From contig NZ_BAFX01000201.1 in NCBI RefSeq assembly GCF_000308815.1, forward strand, positions 1 through 64,000: a DNA stretch of 64,000 nt. The letters are read 5' to 3'. Position 1 is the first letter of the stretch. The number at the start of each line of letters is the position of its first letter. This document shows, one piece after another, positions 34,834 to 43,838 of the stretch. Origin of the DNA: Nocardia concava NBRC 100430 (lineage in GTDB: Bacteria; Actinomycetota; Actinomycetes; Mycobacteriales; Mycobacteriaceae). A program made the translations under genes and the position numbers. A model generated the notes under the pieces. That model ran no database searches. It was not told the DNA's origin and saw nothing but the letters and a program-made list of their open reading frames with translations.

Positions 34834-37800
34834 ATGGCGCTGATCGCACGCTATCGGCCGGGCGCGATTGACCGTCCGTTCGTGAACCGGGACAATGCGA
34901 TTGCTCTGTTCGACCGGTTGCTGGCCGACGCCTCGGATACGCCGAAAGTTCTGCTGCTCACCGGAGTAGGCGGGATCGGGAAGTCCCGGCTGCTGGCCGA
35001 ACTCCGCTCGCGAGCCGCCGACGAACATCCCACCGCGATGGTCGATTTCCAGGTGCCCAGTCACAGGCAGTCCATCGAAGCGTTGGCGGTACTGCGATCG
35101 CAGTTCGGTTCTCGGAAGATCAAGTTTCACCGCTTCGATATCGCCTACGCGGTGCTGTGGCAGCGGCTGCACCCACACCTGCGCGTGAGCTTCGAGTCGA
35201 TGGCGTTCGCCGAGAACAGCGAGGTGCTGACCGAGATCCTCAACGATGCGACGGGGATCCCGGTCTTCGGCACCGCGGCCCGCCTGTTGGAGCTCGGGAC
35301 GCGAAAGGCAAAGCGGTCCTATCGCATTCGCCACGATCAGGTCCTCCAGGAGCTCGACAAGCTCACGCTGAGCCAGCTCGAAGGAGCCGTTTCGTACCTG
35401 TTCACGGCAGACCTTGCCGAGGACACGTCCGAGCGTCCACCCTATGTCGCGTTCTTCGACGCGTATGAGGCGCTGGTCGGCGGTATCGACCGAATCGGCC
35501 GGGCCGCGGTATCGGACGGATGGCTCCGGGACATCGTGGCTCAGTTGGACAAAGGACTGGTCGTGATCGCCAGTCGTGAGCCACTCGGCTGGGAGCGGCA
35601 TGATCGCGAATGGACCGACCGCATCGAGTCGGTGGCGATCAACGACCTGACAATGCCCGATCGACACCGTCTGCTCGACGCCTCGGGTGTCCATGACCCG
35701 GATGAGCGGCAGTCGATCGCCACCGCGAGTGCCGGCGTCCCCTTCTATCTGCATCTCGCGATCGATGCACGGGCCTACGTCGGCGCCTCCCCCGACCTGG
35801 TCTCACCCGGCGCGATCCTGGAGCGATTCCTCCAGCACGTCGGGCCTGACGAGATTCGCACGCTCGAGCTGCTGGGCCTCCCACGAGTCTTCGACTTCGA
35901 GATCTTCACCCGCGTAACAACAGCTTTCGGGCTCCCTGCTCACCTGCCAGCCTGGAAGTCCTTGATCAGCTATTCGTTCGTCCACCCGGCCGAGCAGGAC
36001 CGCGCCGAAGGCCGCTTCCAACTGCATCAGCTCATGGTGACGGCGTTGCGGCAACGCCTGGACAACGAGGTGGCCGTTACCCTTCATGATGTGCTGCACA
36101 GCCTCTGGCGAGACCGCGGGAACTCCGGATCCGACCGGGTCGCCGCGCTGCGCGAGGCCTGCTACCACGGGTTGCGCGCCGGAACGCTGACCGCGGTCGC
36201 ACTGCTCGACTACGTGGACCGCATCGCGGCGGCCGGCGGTAAGCACGGTATCGACGCGGTGCGCGTCGACTTGAACGAGTTCTTGGCTGCTGAGGGCGCC
36301 CACCGATCGGATACGCCCGAACTGCGTGAACTGACACGGTATTTGGCAGCCGAAGGAGCGATCCTGCTCGGCGACGCCAAACGAGCCGACGAAATCACCG
36401 CGACGATCACCGCGGGCCGAACCGGACCGATCGCCGAACGGCTGGCGCTCGCCGCCGCCAACGCCCGCCGCATCCTCGGTCGCACCGACGACGCGCTGGC
36501 CATGTACACCGCATTGTGGGCGAACGGAGCCGGTCGCGTTCGACTCGACGCAGGCTTGTGGGCCGCCGATCTGCACATGTGCCAGGGACGCTTCGCGCAG
36601 GCCGTCGAACTGTGCGACCGGCTCAGCGACCTCGCGGACGCTAATGACCACGAATTCCTCGGCGACATAGCCAGATTGCGGCACCTCACCTACCGCATGG
36701 CCTTCGACACCGACACGGCCGCACGCTATCTCGCCGACGCCGACACCCAGTACGCCGCAGCGGGAAGCGTTGTCGGACAGGCGAACATCGCAACCAACCG
36801 AGCCGAGTTGTTGGCCCTTACCAACCCCGCCGAGGGCATCGTCGCCGCGGCCACAGCCCTCACGATCCAGCGCGAACTCGGCGCACTCCACGAACTCGGC
36901 AAGGCCCACACCGCACTCGGCATCGCCCACCTGGCTCTCGGCGAACTCGACGCAGCCGAACGCGCCTTCGCCGACGCCTGCGAAACCCTGGACCGCGCCG
37001 GCTATCGCTCCGGCCGGGCCCGCGCGGAACTGTTCCGATCCGGCGTCCACGCCCGCCGCGGCCAGCGAGCCGAAGCCGTGGCGGGGGCCCGCTGGGCCGT
37101 CTCCGAACTCGAAGCCGCCAACGTCTACCCGGCCCTCGTCCTCCTCGCCCGCGCCGTCCTGGCCTTGTTCGGATGGTCCGACCCCTCGGTCTCCCTCGCC
37201 GCCGCCCGAGCACTCACCCGAATCCAATCCCCCACACCGGATCTCGACCTCGACCACGCGGCCCAGCACATCTTCGCCAAGGTCCTGGGCGTCGACCCCG
37301 ACGCCTACTACCGCGAAGCCATCTCCCGAACCGACTCCGCCGCAGGCTATTACAACCACAACATCCGCGTCGAAACCTCCACCGGCCCGGTCAACGTCCG
37401 AATCCCCGTAGACGGCGCAGACGTAATGGACCTCCGCCTGTGGCCAGAAGTCCAAGTCCTCCGCACCATCGAACCTTTCGTCTCCGCTGCACCCCGAGTC
37501 CGCTGGGAATCCACGAATCCGGCATACCAACTCCAAGACCACATCGACGGCGACCTACTCGACCACATCGCACCCCGCGGCCAGGCCGTACCGGCGTGCG
37601 TCCCCCGAGCCGTCGCCCAACTGTTCGCAGAACTCCGCACGATCCCCCGCGAACTACTGCCCGCCGCCCCACGCCCGCTCTCCGATGACCCCTTCACCTT
37701 CGCGAACCAACTCTCCGACGTGACGCGCAGGGTCTTCCGAGATAACCACAACGACTTCGGCCCGCTCTACCGACAGCTTGGCGTGCCCGAGGATCCCTTC

Positions 37801-38280
37801 GCCACCATCGAAACAGGCTGGCGCACAATAGAACCCCGCCCATTCCGCCTGGTACACGCCGACGTCCACCGCAAGAACATGATCATCCGAAACAGTCGCG
37901 AAGTCGTCTTCCTGGACTGGGAACTCGCCCTGTACGGCGACCCTGTCTACGACGTCGCCACCCACCTCCACAAAATGGGCTACCAGCCAGACGAACACGC
38001 GAGCTTCCTCAGCCAGTGGGCAACCGCCGAGCCCGACGCATCCGTCGGCCGCTGGGAAGCCGACCTGCGAACCTACCTGAGCCATGAGCGAATCAAGTCC
38101 GTCATCGTCGACTCGGTCCGCTACGCGAAAGTGCTACGGGAAGGCAGCCGATCCCCAGACCAAGAAGCCGCCTTGGTCGCGAATCTTCTAGGGAAACTCA
38201 CACTGGCTCACGAGGTTTGGGGTCAGCCTCAGCGGTTAGAACCGGCGTTCGTCGAATCGGCACTCCGAGCGAGCACCTAA
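34834..38280 (+). CDS. STAND-type NTPase + TPR-like repeats + aminoglycoside-phosphotransferase-type kinase
   Basis: A 1148-residue multidomain protein. (1) Residues ~20-400: STAND/NB-ARC-like NTPase, P-loop GVGGIGKS (44-51), then LVVIASREPLGW (sensor region) and a winged-helix-like part. (2) Residues ~480-840: helical Ala/Leu/Glu-rich repeats resembling TPRs (LALAAANARRILGRTDDALAMY; ALGIAHLALGELDAAERAF). (3) Residues ~860-1140: APH/choline-kinase-type catalytic domain with Brenner motif H1008-A-D1010-V-H-R-K-N1015 and metal Asp D1028 (VFLDWELALYGDP); the usual beta-3 lysine region reads VNVRIP. A sensor-switch-effector layout is inferred. ATG 34834 has a GAGGGGG site. Confidence 0.75.
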   Translation: MALIARYRPGAIDRPFVNRDNAIALFDRLLADASDTPKVLLLTGVGGIGKSRLLAELRSRAADEHPTAMVDFQVPSHRQSIEALAVLRSQFGSRKIKFHRFDIAYAVLWQRLHPHLRVSFESMAFAENSEVLTEILNDATGIPVFGTAARLLELGTRKAKRSYRIRHDQVLQELDKLTLSQLEGAVSYLFTADLAEDTSERPPYVAFFDAYEALVGGIDRIGRAAVSDGWLRDIVAQLDKGLVVIASREPLGWERHDREWTDRIESVAINDLTMPDRHRLLDASGVHDPDERQSIATASAGVPFYLHLAIDARAYVGASPDLVSPGAILERFLQHVGPDEIRTLELLGLPRVFDFEIFTRVTTAFGLPAHLPAWKSLISYSFVHPAEQDRAEGRFQLHQLMVTALRQRLDNEVAVTLHDVLHSLWRDRGNSGSDRVAALREACYHGLRAGTLTAVALLDYVDRIAAAGGKHGIDAVRVDLNEFLAAEGAHRSDTPELRELTRYLAAEGAILLGDAKRADEITATITAGRTGPIAERLALAAANARRILGRTDDALAMYTALWANGAGRVRLDAGLWAADLHMCQGRFAQAVELCDRLSDLADANDHEFLGDIARLRHLTYRMAFDTDTAARYLADADTQYAAAGSVVGQANIATNRAELLALTNPAEGIVAAATALTIQRELGALHELGKAHTALGIAHLALGELDAAERAFADACETLDRAGYRSGRARAELFRSGVHARRGQRAEAVAGARWAVSELEAANVYPALVLLARAVLALFGWSDPSVSLAAARALTRIQSPTPDLDLDHAAQHIFAKVLGVDPDAYYREAISRTDSAAGYYNHNIRVETSTGPVNVRIPVDGADVMDLRLWPEVQVLRTIEPFVSAAPRVRWESTNPAYQLQDHIDGDLLDHIAPRGQAVPACVPRAVAQLFAELRTIPRELLPAAPRPLSDDPFTFANQLSDVTRRVFRDNHNDFGPLYRQLGVPEDPFATIETGWRTIEPRPFRLVHADVHRKNMIIRNSREVVFLDWELALYGDPVYDVATHLHKMGYQPDEHASFLSQWATAEPDASVGRWEADLRTYLSHERIKSVIVDSVRYAKVLREGSRSPDQEAALVANLLGKLTLAHEVWGQPQRLEPAFVESALRAST

Positions 38281-38483
38281 GGATGATCGAAGCTGCCAGC
38301 CTGCACGGCATAAGTAAAACGATCCCAGGCCAGGCCATCAAAGACCAAGACCGGGCTGGACTCTCCTAACTTGGAGTCCCGCACCGCAACCCGACCGAAG
38401 CGTAGATGGGCAGCTTCGACGCAGGCCTCACCCCCTGCGCTCCAGCTGCTTTTGAACCAACGTGCTTCGATCAGATCTTTCAC
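38277..38483 (-). CDS. DUF397 protein, partner of an XRE/DUF5753 regulator
   Basis: A 68-residue DUF397 protein (WFKSSWSAGGEACVEAAHL, VRDSKLGESSPVL). DUF397 proteins are encoded next to XRE-DUF5753 regulators throughout actinobacteria and are thought to act with them in development or toxin-antitoxin-like switches. The ATG overlaps the regulator's stop (ATGA at 38480-38483). Its stop overlaps the STAND-kinase gene's stop on the opposite strand. Confidence 0.85.
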   Translation of the reverse strand: MKDLIEARWFKSSWSAGGEACVEAAHLRFGRVAVRDSKLGESSPVLVFDGLAWDRFTYAVQAGSFDHP

Positions 38484-39382
38484 GCTTCGAACTCCCTCGC
38501 TACCAGTCGGAGCAGATGTTTGCTGTCTGCCCTGTTCAGTGCCGCCCGTCCAAGTTCATTGTGCGCCTGCATGAATCGCTCCACCACTGCACCATCGTCG
38601 TAGTAGAGCCGCGAGCCGTAGGATTCCGTGTAGACCGTCGTGGGCTCAATCGGCTCGTTGATCGTGGGATCGTTCGGGAACCGAAGGATCACGAATGGCC
38701 CCGGAGCCGTACCAAGCGGGAACCCAATACTGAAGGGGATGATTCGGACGTTGATATTGGCCGGACCATCAGCGAGCTTCCGTGACTGAGCAGCCATCAC
38801 CTTCCGATGCCCGACCACCCGACGAATCACCGCCTCGTCGAGGATCAAGTCCATTTCCACGGGAGACAAGCGGCGTGTCATTGCTGTCTGCCGCTGCATA
38901 CGTACCTGAATGCGCTGTTCGATCTGCATCGGAGTTTCCGCGCTGAAGAAGACTCCGTCCAATGCTCGCGCGTAATCGGCAGTCTGCACCGCTCCTGGCA
39001 CGAGATCGGACTGATACATGATCACCTGCGCTGCAGCCGATTCCAGGCTCACGTACGTTTCGAAGTCATCCGGAATCAGATCGTCATAACGATGCCACCA
39101 TGCCCGCTCATCCACAGGCCGCATCCGCTCATCCGCTTCCTTCGCGAGCGCCTGAAGAGCCCGCATCTTGCCCCTCGGCGCCCCGTAGATCTTGCACAGT
39201 GCCTCGATATCCAACAGCCGAATCCTAGGGCTCTCCCCCTTCTCCAGACGTTGTAGCGTGCCGGCTCCGCGCTCGATGAGCCGCGCAGCATCGGCAATGG
39301 AAAGCCCTGCACCCTGCCGCATCTCACGAAGTTGCCGACCGAGCTGCCGACGAGGAATCGTGGTCGGATTCTTGCCACTCAT
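38480..39382 (-). CDS. XRE-family regulator with DUF5753 domain
   Basis: A 300-residue regulator. Residues ~13-75 form a helix-turn-helix (QLREMRQGAGLSIADAARLIERGAGTLQRLEKGE); residues ~105-285 are the DUF5753 ligand/partner domain (ESAAAQVIMYQSDLVPGAVQTADYARAL, and VRIIPFSIGFPLGTAPGPFVILRF). The ATG is preceded by a GGGAG site. It pairs with the DUF397 gene. It is convergent with the STAND-kinase gene, so control of that gene is possible but not shown. Confidence 0.85.
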   Translation of the reverse strand: MSGKNPTTIPRRQLGRQLREMRQGAGLSIADAARLIERGAGTLQRLEKGESPRIRLLDIEALCKIYGAPRGKMRALQALAKEADERMRPVDERAWWHRYDDLIPDDFETYVSLESAAAQVIMYQSDLVPGAVQTADYARALDGVFFSAETPMQIEQRIQVRMQRQTAMTRRLSPVEMDLILDEAVIRRVVGHRKVMAAQSRKLADGPANINVRIIPFSIGFPLGTAPGPFVILRFPNDPTINEPIEPTTVYTESYGSRLYYDDGAVVERFMQAHNELGRAALNRADSKHLLRLVAREFEA

Positions 39383-39587
39383 TAGCGTTGCTCCCGAGTT
39401 TGGATGGCCTACAGGCCAATTCTTGGGTGAGGCAATGAGGATCTATGGATCCGATTGTCCACGATTCTGGATCGGCCCGTGCGCAGATTGACGAATTCTC
39501 ATGGGTCATCCAAATGCGAGCTACACCCCGCCTGACCAGGGCGTCTACTCAGGATCACATCGTAGGTCGATCCTGAAGGAGGTCGTA

Positions 39588-39803
39588 ATGTCCTGGGACT
39601 CATGGGCACTGCTGTCCATCATCGCCCTCTGCGCCACCGTCATCCTCTGGTCCTGCTGGGGCTTCTACTCAGACAGCCACCCGAAAACCCCCACTTCCCT
39701 CCGCCTCTCACTCACCGGAGGCGGCCACCTCGACGTCCCTCGCCCAAGCGGCACCACATCGGGGAGACATCGAACTCGTATACCGAAGATGGTCGAACGA
39801 TGA
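39588..39803 (+). CDS. Small single-span membrane protein (71 aa), unknown
   Basis: A 71-residue ORF with one transmembrane helix (WALLSIIALCATVILWSCWGF) and a basic C-terminus. ATG 39588 has a perfect AAGGAGGT ribosome site 6 bases upstream, much better than ATG 39501, which opens the same frame. ATGA overlap with the next gene supports a two-gene operon. No family recognised. Confidence 0.5.
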   Translation: MSWDSWALLSIIALCATVILWSCWGFYSDSHPKTPTSLRLSLTGGGHLDVPRPSGTTSGRHRTRIPKMVER

Positions 39804-40027
39804 CCCCCGTCGAGGTGGCCGTCCTGACAGCCCTCCACCCCGACAAAGCTCTCACTGCAGCCCAGATCAAACAGTCATCCACCCTGACCAGCTGGCGAAC
39901 CCGAAACGCCCTCGCCCAGCTCGAATCCCGGGGCCTGATCATCCCGAGCCACCCTCGCGGCCGCTGGCGGATCAGCACCCGCGGTCGCATCACGCTCGCC
40001 ATGAAGGGAACGAGATTTGCGCCGTGA
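39800..40027 (+). CDS. Small winged-helix DNA-binding protein (75 aa)
   Basis: A 75-residue protein that reads as a minimal winged helix-turn-helix: AVLTALHPDKALTAAQIKQSSTLTSWRTRNALAQLESRGLI followed by a wing with RGRWRISTRGR. It overlaps the membrane-protein gene by four bases. It ends 30 bases before a truncated tRNA sequence, so it may belong to the region flanking the integration site. Its regulatory target is unknown. Confidence 0.55.
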   Translation: MTPVEVAVLTALHPDKALTAAQIKQSSTLTSWRTRNALAQLESRGLIIPSHPRGRWRISTRGRITLAMKGTRFAP

Positions 40028-40057
40028 CCAGAAGTTCCGACTCCCATCGACTCGGGC

Positions 40058-40090
40058 GCGCCATCGGGGACTCGAACCCCGAACCCGCTG
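40058..40090 (-). other. tRNA 3'-end fragment (probably tRNA-Lys), putative att site
   Basis: Read on the minus strand, this segment has a complete T arm (cggggttcgagtccccg, 40065-40081, with TTCGAGT loop) followed by the acceptor strand ATGGCGC (40058-40064), preceded by cagcgggtt typical of the variable-loop/anticodon-stem junction of actinobacterial tRNA-Lys. No D arm, anticodon loop or 5' acceptor strand is present to the right. Integrases commonly leave such a displaced 3' end at one element border. Polarity puts the element at higher coordinates and the intact tRNA at the far border. Confidence 0.65.
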
Positions 40091-40179
40091 TTGTGTCCCG
40101 GGTGTCGGTTGGGTGTACTGCCCAGTTGTGCCTGGAGGGTAGTGCGCCACCACGAAGCGGCGACGCACTACGTCCGCCT

Positions 40180-42111
40180 TCAAGCTCGCGATGCGCTCCA
40201 AGGCACCGATCTGAGCTCTATCAATTCTCCCTGCAGCGAATCCTGGAAACGGTGCGGTCCCGGCCACACTGTGCAGATCAACTCCGCCAAACGGATCGAA
40301 CGCTGCTCGATATCGGCTTCGATCCACGCATCGGGGTGGTGGTCCAGCAGTTCCTTGTTGAGCGCCAGCAAGCTGAATCGGCCGAGCAGCGAGTGTTTGC
40401 CCCTGCCTGCCTCTTTGCCTGTAGGGGCGATGACCGTAGCTTCGGCATCGGTCCAGGGACGGTTGGACAGCGAACCATTGAGCTTCTGAGTTACCAGGGT
40501 CAGGTTGCCGAGGCTGTTGACCAGCCGGTCGCGCAGCTGTGCGGCATCGTCGTTCAGGGGTGGCTGAGCATCCCAGTGCTGCCGCCATTTCTGCGGCATC
40601 ACGTGCTCGATCTGCAAGGCCTCATCGATGCTGATGTTCTCGTGACGATCCGTCCGAAGCTGACGCTCGACGGCTTCGAGAACGACCCGCAGACGATTCT
40701 GCCGGACGCTGCCGTACATCCGAAGCTCAGGAATCCAGCCCCGGAGATCCTCGTCAGTCGGCCACAGCCGCGCATCGGAAGCCTGCGCGCTGAGATAGTC
40801 GACGATGGCGATACCGACCTGCTTCGCGTCAGTACGGTCGAGCACGCCCAGCATCGAGACCATGAATCGGTTGACGTCTTTCGTGGTGTAGCGCAGCAGG
40901 CTGCGTCGCACCACCCAGCTTTCCAATGCCGATAGCGCCAGCTCGATCTGGCCATCCGGGATGTGGTGATTGTCGGACACTATCCACATAAGCAGAGGCG
41001 TGGTGGCGGCGAGCTCGAATTCCTGGATAACGCGTCGGTAGAAGCGGCCCGCGGCGGCATTCGGCGGCAGTTCGGCGAGTGCCCGAAACGTCTCGGCGTC
41101 GCGAACGAGTTCGTCGAGCAGAGCCTCGGCTGACTCGGCGGTCGTCATATGCGCTTGCGCATACTCGGTGAATCCGCGAAAGGTTTCGTCCACCAAGACA
41201 TCGTCACGGGTGCGCATGGTTAGCCAGTACTGCAGGAATACGTCGATACGGGAGCGCAGGTGCCGACCTTGCGGAACCTCCTCACGCCACCAGTCGTCGT
41301 CGAAATCGGCCCAGTACCGATCCGGCCAGCTATCGATGTCCGCGTGCAGTCGTTCACCTTGCTGGAAGACCCAGTTTTTGATGAGATCGGCCTTGAGCAG
41401 CGGGGTTCCGCGATCGTTGAGCGTTTCGAAGATCAACTGATCGTCGTCGTGCCCGGACAAGTTGATGGCGACGACAAGGAGCCTCGACTCCAGGACATCG
41501 GTGAGAGCTTCGACTCGCTGCCGTTCTGTTCCTGCAGGTTCGTGCGCTTCGTCATCCTCGCCGACCACCCAGGACCTGATCGCGTTACTGAAGAATCGGT
41601 GCGCCTCGGTGATCCGATGATCGGCATATCCGTCGGCGTCCGTACCCGACATGGCGGCCTCGAACGCTGCACGATCGTGCCGGGACGGCCAGAGCTTGAA
41701 CTGTTCGGGTTTGCTGCGAAACCGTTTGGCGGAGTTAGTGGTCAGCTCTTCGAGTGCTTCGCTCTTATCCTCGTGGCCGAGGTCGGCGAGGACCCTCTGA
41801 GCGGCATCCAATAGCACCTGCAGGGTAGTCGTCCGTTGCTGTCCGTCGATCACCGAGTGGCGTGTGACATCCCCAGAGAGCGCGGGTTTGGACTTGAACA
41901 CGATCGCACCGAGGAAGTGCCCACCGATCGCTTTCAGCGCGTCCGTGTCGCCTGCTGCGGCGATCACGCGTTCCGCGACGCGCTTCACGTCCTGCCAGAG
42001 GGGAGCCCACTGATCTTCCTCCGACCATACATACGGTCGCTGGAATACCGGGATCTCGTAGTGCACTGCACCGTCGAACAGCGCTCTGGGCGCGAGCGCG
42101 TCTGCCTTCAT
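40180..42111 (-). CDS. GmrSD-type modification-dependent restriction protein (DUF262 + DUF1524)
   Basis: A 643-residue single-chain GmrSD-like protein. The N-terminal DUF262 (ParB/GmrS-like NTPase) part shows FQRPYVW (23-29) and DGQQRTT (89-95); the C-terminal DUF1524 part is an HNH-type nuclease with H503 in IEHVMPQKW and a later NLTLVTQKLN-SNRPW segment. Characterised GmrSD enzymes cut phage DNA carrying sugar-modified hydroxymethylcytosine. ATG 42111 is preferred because GAGGAG lies upstream at the right distance; ATG 42153 would add 14 residues. It is the first gene inside the tRNA-bounded region. Confidence 0.85.
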   Translation of the reverse strand: MKADALAPRALFDGAVHYEIPVFQRPYVWSEEDQWAPLWQDVKRVAERVIAAAGDTDALKAIGGHFLGAIVFKSKPALSGDVTRHSVIDGQQRTTTLQVLLDAAQRVLADLGHEDKSEALEELTTNSAKRFRSKPEQFKLWPSRHDRAAFEAAMSGTDADGYADHRITEAHRFFSNAIRSWVVGEDDEAHEPAGTERQRVEALTDVLESRLLVVAINLSGHDDDQLIFETLNDRGTPLLKADLIKNWVFQQGERLHADIDSWPDRYWADFDDDWWREEVPQGRHLRSRIDVFLQYWLTMRTRDDVLVDETFRGFTEYAQAHMTTAESAEALLDELVRDAETFRALAELPPNAAAGRFYRRVIQEFELAATTPLLMWIVSDNHHIPDGQIELALSALESWVVRRSLLRYTTKDVNRFMVSMLGVLDRTDAKQVGIAIVDYLSAQASDARLWPTDEDLRGWIPELRMYGSVRQNRLRVVLEAVERQLRTDRHENISIDEALQIEHVMPQKWRQHWDAQPPLNDDAAQLRDRLVNSLGNLTLVTQKLNGSLSNRPWTDAEATVIAPTGKEAGRGKHSLLGRFSLLALNKELLDHHPDAWIEADIEQRSIRLAELICTVWPGPHRFQDSLQGELIELRSVPWSASRA

Positions 42112-42445
42112 CAGCTCGTTCTCCTCGTCTTCCCTCCGGGGCCAGCCCAGCATAGGCAGTGGCTACGACAACCGTCAGCCGGATTCTCATACTTGGCCGC
42201 GTGTCCTCATGTTCAACGGAAGATGGAGTGGGCCAATCGAATTCATAAGCGTGGTCCAGCGAGGATCCGTACGCACACCGGGCCACCGGTCCGGTCGCCG
42301 GGATGGGGCAGTCAGGGAGCAGCGGCCCCCAGAGGTTTGCTGTAATGAGCTGGGCTGTTGCCGAGCCTAGGTGGGGCGAGCGTGGTGCGTACGCAGTTGG
42401 GAGCCAATTTCGCCTGTCCAGCACGGAATTTCACGAGTTCGTTGT
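42112..42445. other. Intergenic region without a supported gene
   Basis: 334 bases between two minus-strand genes. Open frames here are short and lack ribosome sites or protein-like composition. I see no repeat, strong hairpin or promoter motif beyond scattered weak matches. Confidence 0.4.
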
Positions 42446-43087
42446 TCACCATGAGTTGCGGTGGGACAGATCCATGCCGTCGGATACCCATGCGTAGGCC
42501 GTGAGCTTCTCGGGGCTGGGCGAGTTGCAGATTCCTGCGACTTCTTCTGTGGTGAGCGGGTATTCGGATGTTTCCTCGCCTTGCGGACCTGCACACCACA
42601 GGGACGCGAAGGTGTCTGGCTCCCCGAGGCATTTGCTCAGGGCGATGACGACGTCATCGGCGGCATAGGACACCAGTTGGCGCAGCATCATCGAGACTTC
42701 CGTATCGAGTTCGTCGTCTGCGGGCGGTGCGCCGTACTCCTCGATGTGGTCGGAGAAGTCGAACTCGGCGAGAACCCGGTTGACGATCCAAGGCCTGGGA
42801 AGTAGTGGCCTTTCCCCGACGGCTTCGCCGACTTCGTAATCCCAGTCGGTGTCGTACCCCTCGTCGAAGGCATGCACGAAGAACGACTTCGTGATGGCCC
42901 ACAGCGCGATTGCGCGCAGTTTCACCTCATTGTGGTCGTCCTCGGAGTCAGCCTGAGCCTCTCCGGCGTCCTCCAAGACACCCCAGGCGTAGCGGTACCA
43001 CTTGGTTTCAGAATCGCCTATCCAGGTCTGCCCGAGCTGATCGAGGATCGGCTCGACCTCGCTGAAGGGGACAACGGTCTTGGTCAT
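42446..43087 (-). CDS. Hypothetical acidic protein in the defence island (213 aa)
   Basis: A 213-residue, strongly acidic protein. The middle is helical (EVKLRAIALWAITKSFFVHAFDEGY) and the C-terminus contains DMDLSHRNSW. I recognise no domain. The start is set at ATG 43087 (TKTVVPFSEVEPIL), because the open frame upstream is Arg/Pro-rich with no ribosome site. It lies between the GmrSD-type gene and the zinc-finger gene; highly acidic small proteins in such islands are sometimes inhibitors or DNA mimics, but nothing here proves that. Confidence 0.5.
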   Translation of the reverse strand: MTKTVVPFSEVEPILDQLGQTWIGDSETKWYRYAWGVLEDAGEAQADSEDDHNEVKLRAIALWAITKSFFVHAFDEGYDTDWDYEVGEAVGERPLLPRPWIVNRVLAEFDFSDHIEEYGAPPADDELDTEVSMMLRQLVSYAADDVVIALSKCLGEPDTFASLWCAGPQGEETSEYPLTTEEVAGICNSPSPEKLTAYAWVSDGMDLSHRNSW

Positions 43088-43370
43088 GGGTATCCGTTCA
43101 GTCAGATTGTGCAGCTGACGATTTGAATCGATCGGATGAGATCTGGACGGGGATCGGGGCAGGATTCGCGGAGTCAGGAGGACACCGTACAGGGTTCCGG
43201 TGAGATTCCACCGATGCATGTCATCGATTGGATCCTCAAGCGGGAGGACGAGATTCGGTACTGTTGTCAGCACAGTCATAACAGATTCAAACCAGCGCAC
43301 AAGCGGGTGGACATCGGATCGAAGGTTCGGGGCTGTTGCCGACTGCGACGTCGATCAGTGATCATTTGGT

Positions 43371-43838
43371 ATGGGGAACGCCAGCACTCGCGTTGGGCAC
43401 ATCTGTGAAGCCTGCGGTAAGGACACTTTCGTCAATCTGCGCACTGGCTGCATGTACGGGCATCACCAGCCCGGGACGAGAACCCAATGCGAAGAATCCG
43501 GGCGGCGCATGGTCGAGCCGGACGGCAGTTTCGACGGCGTGAGATCGGAACCGCACAATTCGAATGCTGTCGCCTACCAGTGCTGCCGGTGCGGAGCTCG
43601 AACACGCGCTAACCAGCGTACGGGAGTCCTGTACTCCCACAACGAACCTAAGACGACACGCTTGTGCCCGGACTCGGGCGCATGTGTACTGCCGCCGTCC
43701 GGTGGACCGGCACCTGAGCGGCTGGAACGCGTCGAGCCGACTCCTCCCCCGCCGTCTGTGGAAGTTCGACAGTCGACTCGATCCGTTAGTGTTCGCGCTG
43801 TCCAGGGCGGCTCACCCGGGATGGGAAGACGGCGGTAG
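43371..43838 (+). CDS. Tandem CCHC zinc-finger protein (155 aa)
   Basis: Two copies of a zinc-binding module with identical spacing and a 59-residue period: C12-x2-C15-x15-H31-x8-C40 and C71-x2-C74-x15-H90-x8-C99. Shared text is CG-x-T/R-x-x-N-x-RTG-x-x-Y-x-H-x-x-P-x-T. The C-terminal third is Pro/Ser/Arg-rich and likely disordered. I do not recognise the family. It may bind nucleic acid. It points toward the helicase operon but ends in a 27-base convergent overlap with the PUA-like gene. No clear ribosome site precedes ATG 43371. Confidence 0.55.
   Translation: MGNASTRVGHICEACGKDTFVNLRTGCMYGHHQPGTRTQCEESGRRMVEPDGSFDGVRSEPHNSNAVAYQCCRCGARTRANQRTGVLYSHNEPKTTRLCPDSGACVLPPSGGPAPERLERVEPTPPPPSVEVRQSTRSVSVRAVQGGSPGMGRRR

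Noticed and set aside
40058..40150. A complete tRNA gene on the minus strand
   Set aside because: Only the T arm and acceptor 3' strand are present; no D arm, anticodon stem-loop or 5' acceptor strand can be formed from bases to the right, so it is recorded as a fragment.
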